Shown: piece after piece, positions 55,160 to 62,563 of the stretch
Numbering within the stretch: position 1 is the stretch's first letter
How the letters are laid out: each line of letters begins with the position of its first letter
Position numbers and translations under genes: made by a program
The notes under the pieces: model-generated
What the model saw: the letters and a program-made list of their open reading frames with translations, nothing else
Told to the model about the DNA's origin: nothing
Databases searched by the model: none
Assembly (NCBI RefSeq): GCF_013114625.1
Contig: NZ_VTXD01000004.1
Coordinates: forward strand, 1-64,000
Origin: Vibrio sp. 99-70-13A1
GTDB lineage: Bacteria; Pseudomonadota; Gammaproteobacteria; Enterobacterales; Vibrionaceae
Direction of reading: 5' to 3'
Length of the DNA stretch: 64,000 bases

Positions 55160-56542
55160 TTAAATATTAACTACTTTGATTGTCGGCTCAATTACCGGAG
55201 AAATCGCTTTTACATAAATGATGTGTTTGCTTGAATCAGCGTCAAGTTCAACAGGAATCGTGAATGCCCCTGCTTTGATCTCAACTGTGTTATTTTTTGC
55301 ATCGATACGTGTCGCTTGGTACTCGCTTGGCAGTGCTGAGAATGAACGAATATCCGCACCTGTTGTTAGCATTTGCACAAGTGCGAATGCATCACCCAAC
55401 AACGCGTTTTCATCTTTCACTTGTTTTTGAGCGATAGTTTTCAACGTGACACGAGTAATTTCACGAGCAAGGATGTATGGGAAGTCTTGATCGAATTCAG
55501 CCCCAATGATCTTATCCATGTCTGCGATAGTTTCAGTGTCGTTGCCTTCGATAGTGATGTTATTCAGCGCTTTACCGCGTTCTTTTAGACGTGGAATGGC
55601 AATACCAGTGTATGAAACGTTGTCAGAAAGGATGAAAACAGGAAGGTCGATTCGCTTTTCTTCACGTACTGTTGACTGGCCGTTTTCAAAGATAACCCAA
55701 ACTTTATTAGCAAGTTTGTCTTGGTTATTTGAACGAGCCATCGAACGAGCAAGCTCATAGTCGGCTTTCGCTGCTTTTGAATCGGTTAGTGAGTAAACAC
55801 GCTTGAAGGAGTCAGCGGCTTTCTGGAAATCAGATTTACTTTTACCAGTAAGAAGAAGGTTTAGACCGTAAGAATAAGTAGTAAAAGGGTTTACGTAGCC
55901 TTCATAAGGCTTCCATTGGCCTTGCTCGATACCAGCATCCGCTAGAATCTTCTTAGTTTCATCCGATTCCATCGACTGTTTAACAAGTGCACCAGACTCG
56001 CCCGCTTCTTCTTTAATTTCAGCTCGACGTTCTTTAATCACATCAGCGAAGTGCTTAGCGGCGCGGCGTTGGCGTTCTTCAGCACGGTTTAATTCAACGC
56101 GTGCGTTCTGGTAATCATTTTGAGAAATGAAGTTCCAAGCTTTAATCGTGTTCGACATTACGCCATCGTAATGAGCTTGCTCGTAATCAAGCATTGCATC
56201 ATTACCAATCATTGAACCGACGAGTTCTGCACTTTCAGCAACTGTGCCTTCAGTATCTTCACTCTTCATCATGTGCTCTGTAGAGTCTAATAACTTAGTC
56301 GATAAGTCATACTGCCCTACATAGTTCAGCGTTGCACCCGCTTGAAGTGTCCATAGAAGATCATCAGTTTCACCAGACTCTTCATCATAACCTGCATGAT
56401 CAAGAGCCACTTCAGCCGCTCCATTATAATCACCGGTATTAAGCTTATTGTTAAAGCTCTCAAAATCATCTTTTTGCATCATTGACGTACAGCCAGAAAG
56501 CATAACCATGCTCACCAAGCCACTGACAAGTTTTAATTTCAT
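55160..56542 (-). CDS. COG3014-like lipoprotein, first gene of the envelope cassette
   Basis: A 460-residue lipoprotein with signal and lipobox MVMLSGC (Cys ~18). The mature part begins with helical hairpins like TPR repeats (NNKLNTGDYNGAAEVALDHAG, WNFISQNDYQNARVELNRAEE, DFQKAADSFKRVYSLTDS). It ends with a beta-rich domain (KVWVIFENGQSTVREEKRIDLPVFI … EPTIKVVNI). This layout fits the uncharacterised COG3014 family, usually next to an LpoB-like gene. The last residues overlap no other gene. Promoter not identified in the 135-base gap upstream, which is AT-rich. Confidence 0.7.
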   Translation of the reverse strand: MKLKLVSGLVSMVMLSGCTSMMQKDDFESFNNKLNTGDYNGAAEVALDHAGYDEESGETDDLLWTLQAGATLNYVGQYDLSTKLLDSTEHMMKSEDTEGTVAESAELVGSMIGNDAMLDYEQAHYDGVMSNTIKAWNFISQNDYQNARVELNRAEERQRRAAKHFADVIKERRAEIKEEAGESGALVKQSMESDETKKILADAGIEQGQWKPYEGYVNPFTTYSYGLNLLLTGKSKSDFQKAADSFKRVYSLTDSKAAKADYELARSMARSNNQDKLANKVWVIFENGQSTVREEKRIDLPVFILSDNVSYTGIAIPRLKERGKALNNITIEGNDTETIADMDKIIGAEFDQDFPYILAREITRVTLKTIAQKQVKDENALLGDAFALVQMLTTGADIRSFSALPSEYQATRIDAKNNTVEIKAGAFTIPVELDADSSKHIIYVKAISPVIEPTIKVVNI

Positions 56543-56677
56543 AGCACAACCACTTATTTTTTATAATAAAAATTTTGGTCGTGAATATACTCGAATTATA
56601 AAATCATTCACACTGCCACTAGATTAGTATTTGACCTGTTGCATTAATATATAAATATTTCTTTTGATTTTGTGGAG

Positions 56678-57109
56678 TTATTCATCAGGCTGTTTGGTTT
56701 TTCTATCGACATATGGCCAATAATGATGACCAACTCGAATTAATAAGGTTGCTGCCGCTAAGATAAATGCAGCGACAGAAAGCCACACTACGAGCACCGC
56801 ATCCAACTCTTTCATACCCAATGTGATGTAACGAGCGATTGCCATCATCGCGATATAAATCGGGTATCTAACCGGAATTTTACCGTTCATCACAAACTGC
56901 TGGACCATAGCCAACACTTCAAGATAAATGAACATCAATAATATATCGGTAAGCTGAACTCTCTTTTCTACAAACACATGAATAAATTCATCCACCATCG
57001 CAAACAAAGTTGCTAGCGTAATAGCAACCAGTAATACCGCTTCAAGCATATGGAAAATTTTTAGAAAGGGTTTACTAAACGAAGGGGGAAGATGAGAAGG
57101 CATAATCAC
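56678..57109 (-). CDS. psiE: PsiE-family phosphate-starvation-inducible membrane protein
   Basis: A 143-residue inner-membrane protein with four predicted spans (~20-42, ~52-68, ~85-100, ~108-125). Blocks typical of PsiE: MFIYLEVLAMVQQFVMNGKIPVRYPIYIAMMAIARYI. In E. coli psiE is controlled by PhoB and cAMP-CRP; function is unknown. Start MIMPS or MPS (two ATGs six bases apart). It diverges from the nucleotidase gene, another phosphate-scavenging type protein. Confidence 0.85.
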   Translation of the reverse strand: MIMPSHLPPSFSKPFLKIFHMLEAVLLVAITLATLFAMVDEFIHVFVEKRVQLTDILLMFIYLEVLAMVQQFVMNGKIPVRYPIYIAMMAIARYITLGMKELDAVLVVWLSVAAFILAAATLLIRVGHHYWPYVDRKTKQPDE

Positions 57110-57416
57110 TATTCATATAATATGAGCTAAAGAAATCAGTTTATCACGCCCTCTTGCATATTCACTCGATGTAATAAAAAATGATTCATTTTACTTACCA
57201 ATACTTTCATTAAAAAGCCATGTGACAGACCCCTCAGTAAAAACCTCAGATTAAACACACGTATACGATTGCCTTATCAATAACAATAAAACAATTTATA
57301 AAACAATAGCTTATAATTTAAACCGTGAGCGATATTGTAATAATACCCTCATGTTTCTGTAACAATCACCCCCCAAGATAAGCCGCATCTAAACTGTATT
57401 AAAATTTGAGGTACAC
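57110..57416. promoter_or_regulatory. Shared promoter region of psiE and the nucleotidase gene
   Basis: This 307-base gap has no gene. It holds one half-site CTGTCAC on the minus strand (57222-57228) that resembles half of a Pho box but lacks a second good half. A TATAAT hexamer lies at 57312-57317 on the plus strand, preceded by a direct repeat AAAACAAT spaced by 12 bases (57288-57307). Activator control in place of a -35 box is possible. Confidence 0.35.
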
Positions 57417-59540
57417 ATGAAAAATTCGGGGAAAATACTGCTCTCAGCTGCGATAGCAATGGCACTAGTGGGCTGTAGTGATTCAGATGATGATTTTGTC
57501 ACCATCGATTTAAGATTAATGGAAACAACGGACTTGCACGGTAATATGATGCCGTACAATTATTTTAGTGACAGTGATAAGCAAAGCTATGGGTTTGCAC
57601 GAACAGCACCAGTTATCAGAGCCGTTCGAGATGAAGCTAAAAATAGCATGCTATTTGATAATGGTGACCTTATTCAAGGTAGCCCAATGGCTGACTACAT
57701 GGCGAGCTTAGGTGAAGACAACTTACAGTCAAACCTTCACTCTGTTTATAAAGCCATGAACTTGCTCGGCTATGATGCTGCCAATATTGGTAACCATGAA
57801 TTCAATTACGGTTTGGATTATTTAAAAGCGGCGATTCAAGGCGCTGACTTCCCTTACGTTGTGTCGAATGTATTCAAATATGATGACACTCTACTTTCAA
57901 GCAGCGATTTTTCGAGCCAGTCATGTGAACCTCGCATCGATGAAGAGTTCCTATCTCAAGCTGAAAATGCCTTTACTCCTTATCTCATTCTAGAACGTAA
58001 CTTTGAAGGCAGTGATGGCAAAATGCACGCGGTGAATGTGGGTGTGATTGGCTTTACACCACCAAATATCATGAGCTGGGATAAAACCAATTTAGAATGC
58101 CAGGTCGTTGTTTCAGACATTAAAACCACCGCCGAATTCTACGTTAGTAAAATGAAAGCTGAAGGCGCTGACATCATCGTCGCGATTCCACACTCAGGGC
58201 TTTCTGGTAGTGACGCTGACGTACCATTTATCGACAATGCAACATGGGGGCTTGCTAACATTGATGGCATCGACGCCATTATGTTTGGTCATGACCACAA
58301 CAACTTCCCAACCACAACCGATACTTATGATGGTATGGAAGGAGTCGATGCCGAGAAAGGTAAGATCTTTGATAAACCAGCGGTTATGCCAGGCTACTGG
58401 GGTAATAACGTCGGTATTATTGACCTGAAATTGGAATCGACTAACTCTGGGGGGACTTGGAGTGTCAATTACGGTCAAAGTACCGCGGAACTGCGTGGAT
58501 TGTATGAAGATACCGAAATTATGGCTCAAGATGTGGTTGATGCAGTAGCAGATGACCACCAAGGCACCATCGACTACATGCAGACCCCTATCCTTAAAAT
58601 TGATCAAAAGATTAATAGTTTCTTCTCAGCAATCGAACCTGATCTATCTGTACAGATTGTCAACGAAGCACAATACAACTGGGGTATGACAGTTACTCAA
58701 GATGGCACAGTGCAAATGGAAGATGGCGCTATTTTGTTGTCGGTATCTGCACCTTTCAAAGGTGGTCGTGGTGGCGCTGAAGATTATACCAACATTGATG
58801 GCACAGAATTAACCAACGCTAGTGTTGCTGACCTATATGTGTTTGATAACAACACACCTGCAATTCTTAAATTAACCGCAGCTGATGTTAAAGAGTGGCT
58901 AGAAACCATTGCATCTCAGCAATACCAAACAGTTAGTACTGGTGGCGATTACCTTCTGCACCAAATGTTCCGCAGCTACAATTTAGATGTGTTCTATGGC
59001 GGTTGGAAAGCTGATGGCAATTCGAACAGCTTAAATTACACAATTGATGTCGGCACCCCACCTCGTTACTACGTAAATGCTAATGGTGAGCTAATCAACG
59101 ACGCTGACGATAAGCCACAACTTAATCCAAATGGTGATTACCGCCGTATCAGTGACATTAGCTACAACGGTGTGGTCCTTGAAGACTCGCAAGTTCTTTA
59201 TGTGGTAACCAATAACTACCGAGCTTCAAACAACTGGATTCCTGGCGTAGACCAAGCTGAAATTGTTCATGAAGATGGCGCATTCTCAAACCGAGAGTTA
59301 GTTGACCAATACCTAAAAGGTATCGCTTCTGAAAGTGCAGAAGAAGTGCCGCTACACCGTTTTGACAATGCTGAGAACTTCTCATTAACGGGATTAACAT
59401 CAGGTACAGCCGTGAAGTTCTTATCTTCTCCAAGTGGTGAAACATTTGCTGGTGAGGTCCCTTCTGTATCATTCACATCAGAAACGGGCAACGTCGGTGA
59501 TAATACTGGATTCAGTGTGTTTACCTATACGTTTAATTAA
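57417..59540 (+). CDS. Lipoprotein 2',3'-cyclic-nucleotide phosphodiesterase/3'-nucleotidase (CpdB-like)
   Basis: A 707-residue enzyme of the 5'-nucleotidase/CpdB family that would release nucleosides and phosphate from extracellular nucleotides. Metallophosphatase motifs are present in order: METTDLHGNMMPYNYF (~residue 37), FDNGDLIQGSPM (~80), IGNHEFNYG (~120), VAIPHSGLSG (~255) and MFGHDHNNFP (~290). The C-terminal nucleotide-binding domain has KGGRGGAEDYTNID. Unlike periplasmic CpdB it has a lipoprotein signal with lipobox ALVGC (Cys ~20), so it is membrane-anchored. Acidic residues follow the Cys. A terminator lies about 70 bases downstream. Confidence 0.85.
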   Translation: MKNSGKILLSAAIAMALVGCSDSDDDFVTIDLRLMETTDLHGNMMPYNYFSDSDKQSYGFARTAPVIRAVRDEAKNSMLFDNGDLIQGSPMADYMASLGEDNLQSNLHSVYKAMNLLGYDAANIGNHEFNYGLDYLKAAIQGADFPYVVSNVFKYDDTLLSSSDFSSQSCEPRIDEEFLSQAENAFTPYLILERNFEGSDGKMHAVNVGVIGFTPPNIMSWDKTNLECQVVVSDIKTTAEFYVSKMKAEGADIIVAIPHSGLSGSDADVPFIDNATWGLANIDGIDAIMFGHDHNNFPTTTDTYDGMEGVDAEKGKIFDKPAVMPGYWGNNVGIIDLKLESTNSGGTWSVNYGQSTAELRGLYEDTEIMAQDVVDAVADDHQGTIDYMQTPILKIDQKINSFFSAIEPDLSVQIVNEAQYNWGMTVTQDGTVQMEDGAILLSVSAPFKGGRGGAEDYTNIDGTELTNASVADLYVFDNNTPAILKLTAADVKEWLETIASQQYQTVSTGGDYLLHQMFRSYNLDVFYGGWKADGNSNSLNYTIDVGTPPRYYVNANGELINDADDKPQLNPNGDYRRISDISYNGVVLEDSQVLYVVTNNYRASNNWIPGVDQAEIVHEDGAFSNRELVDQYLKGIASESAEEVPLHRFDNAENFSLTGLTSGTAVKFLSSPSGETFAGEVPSVSFTSETGNVGDNTGFSVFTYTFN

Positions 59541-59592
59541 AAGCACGTTTAATTAAGAACACATTTTATTAAAAATACGTTCAATTAATATG
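59529..59592 (+). repeat. Four tandem imperfect 16-base repeats across the stop codon
   Basis: Units at 59529-59544, 59545-59560, 59561-59576 and 59577-59592, each close to ACGTTTAATTAAAAGC. The first unit contains the last codons and the TAA stop. Units 1 and 2 are the most alike; unit 3 differs most. Confidence 0.75.
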
Positions 59593-59611
59593 CTCTAAAT
59601 AATGTACAAAC

Positions 59612-59646
59612 AAAAATGGCTTTACCTAACGTAAAGCCATTTTTTT
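59612..59646. terminator. Bidirectional terminator between nucleotidase and permease genes
   Basis: Perfect 14-base arms (AAAAATGGCTTTAC and complement) with a 5-base loop and T/A tracts. Serves two convergent genes. Confidence 0.9.
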
Positions 59647-59666
59647 ATACTTGTGAAGTATAGGAG

Positions 59667-61037
59667 TTAAAGCAGCACTAAATACGCTAAGAAGATAACC
59701 GAAAGAATATAAATCAATGGATGGACTTCTTTACCTTTGCCTGCAACAACCATTGTAAATGAATAGCTGATAAAGCCCATTGCCATACCATTGGCAGGAG
59801 AGAAGCTCAGAACAGTAAACATAATGGTAAAGAATGCCGCAATGCGTGACTCTTTCTTTTCCCAGTTAATCTGACCTAGGCGACCGACCATGTAGATGCC
59901 TACCACTACCATAGCAGGTGCCACCATTGCCGCTGAGAAGATAGAGAACAGTGGGTATAAGAACAAAGACACTAAGAACAAACCAGCCACGACAACCGCC
60001 GCTAAACCTGTCTTTGCACCTTGAGAAGAAGCAATACCAGATTCAGAGAACGCAGTAATTGAAGTCGTCCCTAATACAGAGCCAATCACAGTACCACCAG
60101 CGTCTGCCACTAACGCAGATTTAGCGTTAGGTACTTTGCCATCTTTATCGATAATGCCTGCATCACGACCTACACCAACAATCGTGCTTAACCCATCAAA
60201 GAAATCGACAATCAAGAAGATCATCACGACAAATAGCAAATCAAACATTTTCTCTGCAGTGAAGTGAGAGAAATCAAAAATCGCCCCAAACGTACCCGAC
60301 ATACTTGGCGGCATAGACACGAATTGCTCAGGAATAGGAGCGTTAGATGTGCCCATGAAAACGTCAGCAAGTATGGTCAAAACAATTGCAGAAATGAAAG
60401 AGATAAAGGTCGCTAATTTGATGTCACGAACCATGCAGCCCAAAGCAATAAAAATACTGATGTAAGCAATGATCACAGTTGGGTCTGAGATGTCACCTAA
60501 ACCCACTAAAACAAATGGGTTAGAAACAATAATACCGGCGTTTTTTAAACCTAAAAAAGCAATGAACAAACCGAGGGAAACGGTAATCGCCAACTTCAAA
60601 TCTTCAGGGATTGATTCAATCATCGATTTGCGGATATTGGTCATCGAGAAAGCAAGGTATAGAAGACCAGACAGGAAAATCCCAAAAAGCGCTTCATTCC
60701 ATAATAAAGCGACTGAACCACTGAGTAACATCCCCTTGAAGAAGCCATTCATACTCATGCCTGGTGCAAGCATTACTGGGTAGTTACCCCAAATCCCCAT
60801 AATCAAAGTTGCGATAGCAGCAGACAAAGCCGTGGCCGTAAATACCGCGCCTTTATCCATTCCAGGAATCCCTCCTAGAATCGCAGGGTTAACCGCAAGA
60901 ATGTAGCTCATCGCCAAAAAAGTGATAAAACCCGCATACAGCTCAGTGCTGATATTGGTTTTTCTTTCTGAGATTTTAAACAGTGCATCAAGCGAACCAG
61001 AAGACTTCTGGGCTTTGAGGGTTGATTCAGTACTCAC
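59667..61037 (-). CDS. NCS2-family purine permease (AzgA/PbuG-like)
   Basis: A 456-residue inner-membrane transporter of the azaguanine-like branch of NCS2, expected to import adenine, guanine or hypoxanthine with protons. Conserved blocks: ELYAGFITFLAMSYILAVNP (~30-50), MLAPGMSMNGFF (~90), FLIVDFFDGLSTIVGVG and ALVADAGGTVIGSVLGTTSITAFSESG (~305-335), the last with the substrate site. About 12-13 membrane helices. Upstream is a PurR-like operator (61179-61194). Specific purine cannot be told. Confidence 0.88.
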   Translation of the reverse strand: MSTESTLKAQKSSGSLDALFKISERKTNISTELYAGFITFLAMSYILAVNPAILGGIPGMDKGAVFTATALSAAIATLIMGIWGNYPVMLAPGMSMNGFFKGMLLSGSVALLWNEALFGIFLSGLLYLAFSMTNIRKSMIESIPEDLKLAITVSLGLFIAFLGLKNAGIIVSNPFVLVGLGDISDPTVIIAYISIFIALGCMVRDIKLATFISFISAIVLTILADVFMGTSNAPIPEQFVSMPPSMSGTFGAIFDFSHFTAEKMFDLLFVVMIFLIVDFFDGLSTIVGVGRDAGIIDKDGKVPNAKSALVADAGGTVIGSVLGTTSITAFSESGIASSQGAKTGLAAVVVAGLFLVSLFLYPLFSIFSAAMVAPAMVVVGIYMVGRLGQINWEKKESRIAAFFTIMFTVLSFSPANGMAMGFISYSFTMVVAGKGKEVHPLIYILSVIFLAYLVLL

Positions 61038-61497
61038 AGCGAAACCTTTGCAATTAATTAATAAATTTTAAGATTGAAATGCTGTGCGAAATAGACGAAC
61101 TTCTACACTAAAAACTGTAGTCACCAAGATAGGCTTGGTAGTAGAAACATCTAATCCATTTCATTAGATATATACAGCATTTAATCGTTTGCGCGGATTG
61201 TAAGGTTTTCGTCTAAAAGTTCAACGTCTTTATATTTAGATCACATTAAAATAGTGAAATTACATTTAATTGCACAAGGGTTTTACCTTTTGCGAGCTGG
61301 GTGAAGATCTTTTGAAAGCAAATAACGATCAAGATGATTGTTCTCAAGGATCGAAACATGCTACTCTTCGCCTCCATTTTTCTGACCTAATTTTCATCAA
61401 TTGGCATTTATTAATGCTTAGTTTTGATAAGGCAGAACTATCTTTTTGTGCCGGCTTGTCAGCCAGCATTCAATCCAACAACAGTGGAAACATACAG
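61038..61497. promoter_or_regulatory. Divergent promoter region of the purine permease and gmk
   Basis: This 460-base gap has no gene I can support. On the permease side it contains the PurR-like site. The 61270-61497 part is an open frame in phase with gmk, but its residues are not kinase-like and it has no ribosome site. No purine riboswitch core was recognised on the minus strand. Confidence 0.5.
61179..61194 (-). promoter_or_regulatory. PurR-like operator upstream of the purine permease
   Basis: Minus strand GCGCAAACGATTAAAT matches the PurR consensus ACGCAAACGTTTGCGT at 11 of 16 positions, with the left half (CGCAAACG) complete. It lies about 140 bases before the permease start. PurR control of purine import is common in gamma-proteobacteria. 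Confidence 0.4.
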
Positions 61498-62121
61498 ATG
61501 GGCAAAGGTACTCTTTACATCGTATCTGCACCTAGCGGCGCAGGTAAATCGAGCTTGATCTCAGCAATGCTAGAAACCAATCCTACCTACGCAATGAAAG
61601 TGTCTGTTTCGCACACCACTCGTGGCATGCGCCCAGGTGAAGAAAATGGTGTTCACTACCACTTTGTAGAAAAACACCACTTCGAAGACCTAATCAAGAA
61701 AGATGAATTTCTTGAGTACGCTGAAGTATTCGGCAACTACTACGGCACTTCACGAGTATGGATTGAAGAGAATCTAGAGCGAGGCATTGATGTCTTCCTA
61801 GATATCGATTGGCAAGGCGCACGTCAAATCCGCGAAAAAATGCCTTTAGCGAAGAGTGTATTCATTCTTCCACCATCAAATGGTGAACTAGAGCGCCGTT
61901 TGAATGTTCGCGGTCAAGATAGCGACGAAGTTATTGCGAAACGTATGAGCGAAGCGAAGTCTGAAATTTCTCACTACAGTGAATATGACTATGTAATCGT
62001 GAATGATGACTTTGATGCAGCCTTAATGGACTTCAGAGCTATCATCCGTGCGGAGCGCTTAAAAGAAGATAAGCAAGCGGCAAAATACAGCGGCATGCTT
62101 ACAGCACTACTGGCGGAATAA
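61498..62121 (+). CDS. gmk: Guanylate kinase
   Basis: Phosphorylates GMP to GDP. The 207-residue protein has the P-loop [11 protein letters not shown] (~residues 9-19), the GMP-binding [20 protein letters not shown] and [11 protein letters not shown]. The start ATG at 61498 gives the family's N-terminus [10 protein letters not shown]. First gene of the conserved gmk–rpoZ–spoT group, linking guanine nucleotides to (p)ppGpp turnover. Confidence 0.96.
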   Translation: MGKGTLYIVSAPSGAGKSSLISAMLETNPTYAMKVSVSHTTRGMRPGEENGVHYHFVEKHHFEDLIKKDEFLEYAEVFGNYYGTSRVWIEENLERGIDVFLDIDWQGARQIREKMPLAKSVFILPPSNGELERRLNVRGQDSDEVIAKRMSEAKSEISHYSEYDYVIVNDDFDAALMDFRAIIRAERLKEDKQAAKYSGMLTALLAE

Positions 62122-62163
62122 TCTAGAACTAGATTTTCCATTGAGATAAGTATACGGTGAGCT

Positions 62164-62195
62164 AGAAAGTATCTAGTTAAACTTGTATACTTTCT
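62164..62195. other. Inverted repeat between gmk and rpoZ
   Basis: Arms AGAAAGTAT and ATACTTTCT with a 14-base loop. The right arm includes a TATACT hexamer (62186-62191) that could be the -10 box of a rpoZ promoter, so the repeat may be an operator or simply a hairpin without T tract. Confidence 0.35.
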
Positions 62196-62237
62196 CGTCA
62201 TCAAAAATTTATTAGTTAATTACTATTTGGAGTCCTC

Positions 62238-62510
62238 ATGGCACGCGTAACTGTTCAAGACGCTGTTGAAAAAGTTGGCAACCGTTTCGACCTAGTTCTT
62301 ATTTCGGCTCGCCGCGCACGTCAAATGCAAACTGGCGGCAAAGATTCACTAGTGCCTGAAGAAAACGATAAGCCGACGGTTATCGCTCTTCGCGAAATCG
62401 AAGAAGGTCTTATCACTAAAGACGTACTAGATGCTCGTGAGCGTCAAGAGCAACAAGAGCAAGAAGCGGCTGAACTTGCAGCAGTAAGCAGCATCGCTCA
62501 CACTCGTTAG
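62238..62510 (+). CDS. rpoZ: RNA polymerase omega subunit
   Basis: A 90-residue omega subunit that assists folding of the beta' subunit and forms part of ppGpp site 1. [29 protein letters not shown] is the conserved N-terminal block, and [15 protein letters not shown] the second. TTGGAG lies seven bases before the ATG. The C-terminal tail ([14 protein letters not shown]) is low-complexity, as usual. Confidence 0.97.
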   Translation: MARVTVQDAVEKVGNRFDLVLISARRARQMQTGGKDSLVPEENDKPTVIALREIEEGLITKDVLDARERQEQQEQEAAELAAVSSIAHTR

Positions 62511-62563
62511 CTCACAGCCGTTAATAGCGTCATTCGAACTAATTAACCTTCCGGGCCTTTAAT

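Noticed and set aside
58194-58607. 137-codon minus-strand frame inside the nucleotidase gene
   Set aside because: Shadow of a gene with clear metallophosphatase motifs on the plus strand.
61038-61270. Purine riboswitch upstream of the NCS2 permease
   Set aside because: I looked on the minus strand for the three-way junction with its conserved TATA/TGG-like core and found none; a PurR-like site fits better.
61270-61497. N-terminal extension of guanylate kinase by 76 residues
   Set aside because: The frame is open by chance. The residues are not kinase-like and the normal 207-residue protein starts at 61498.
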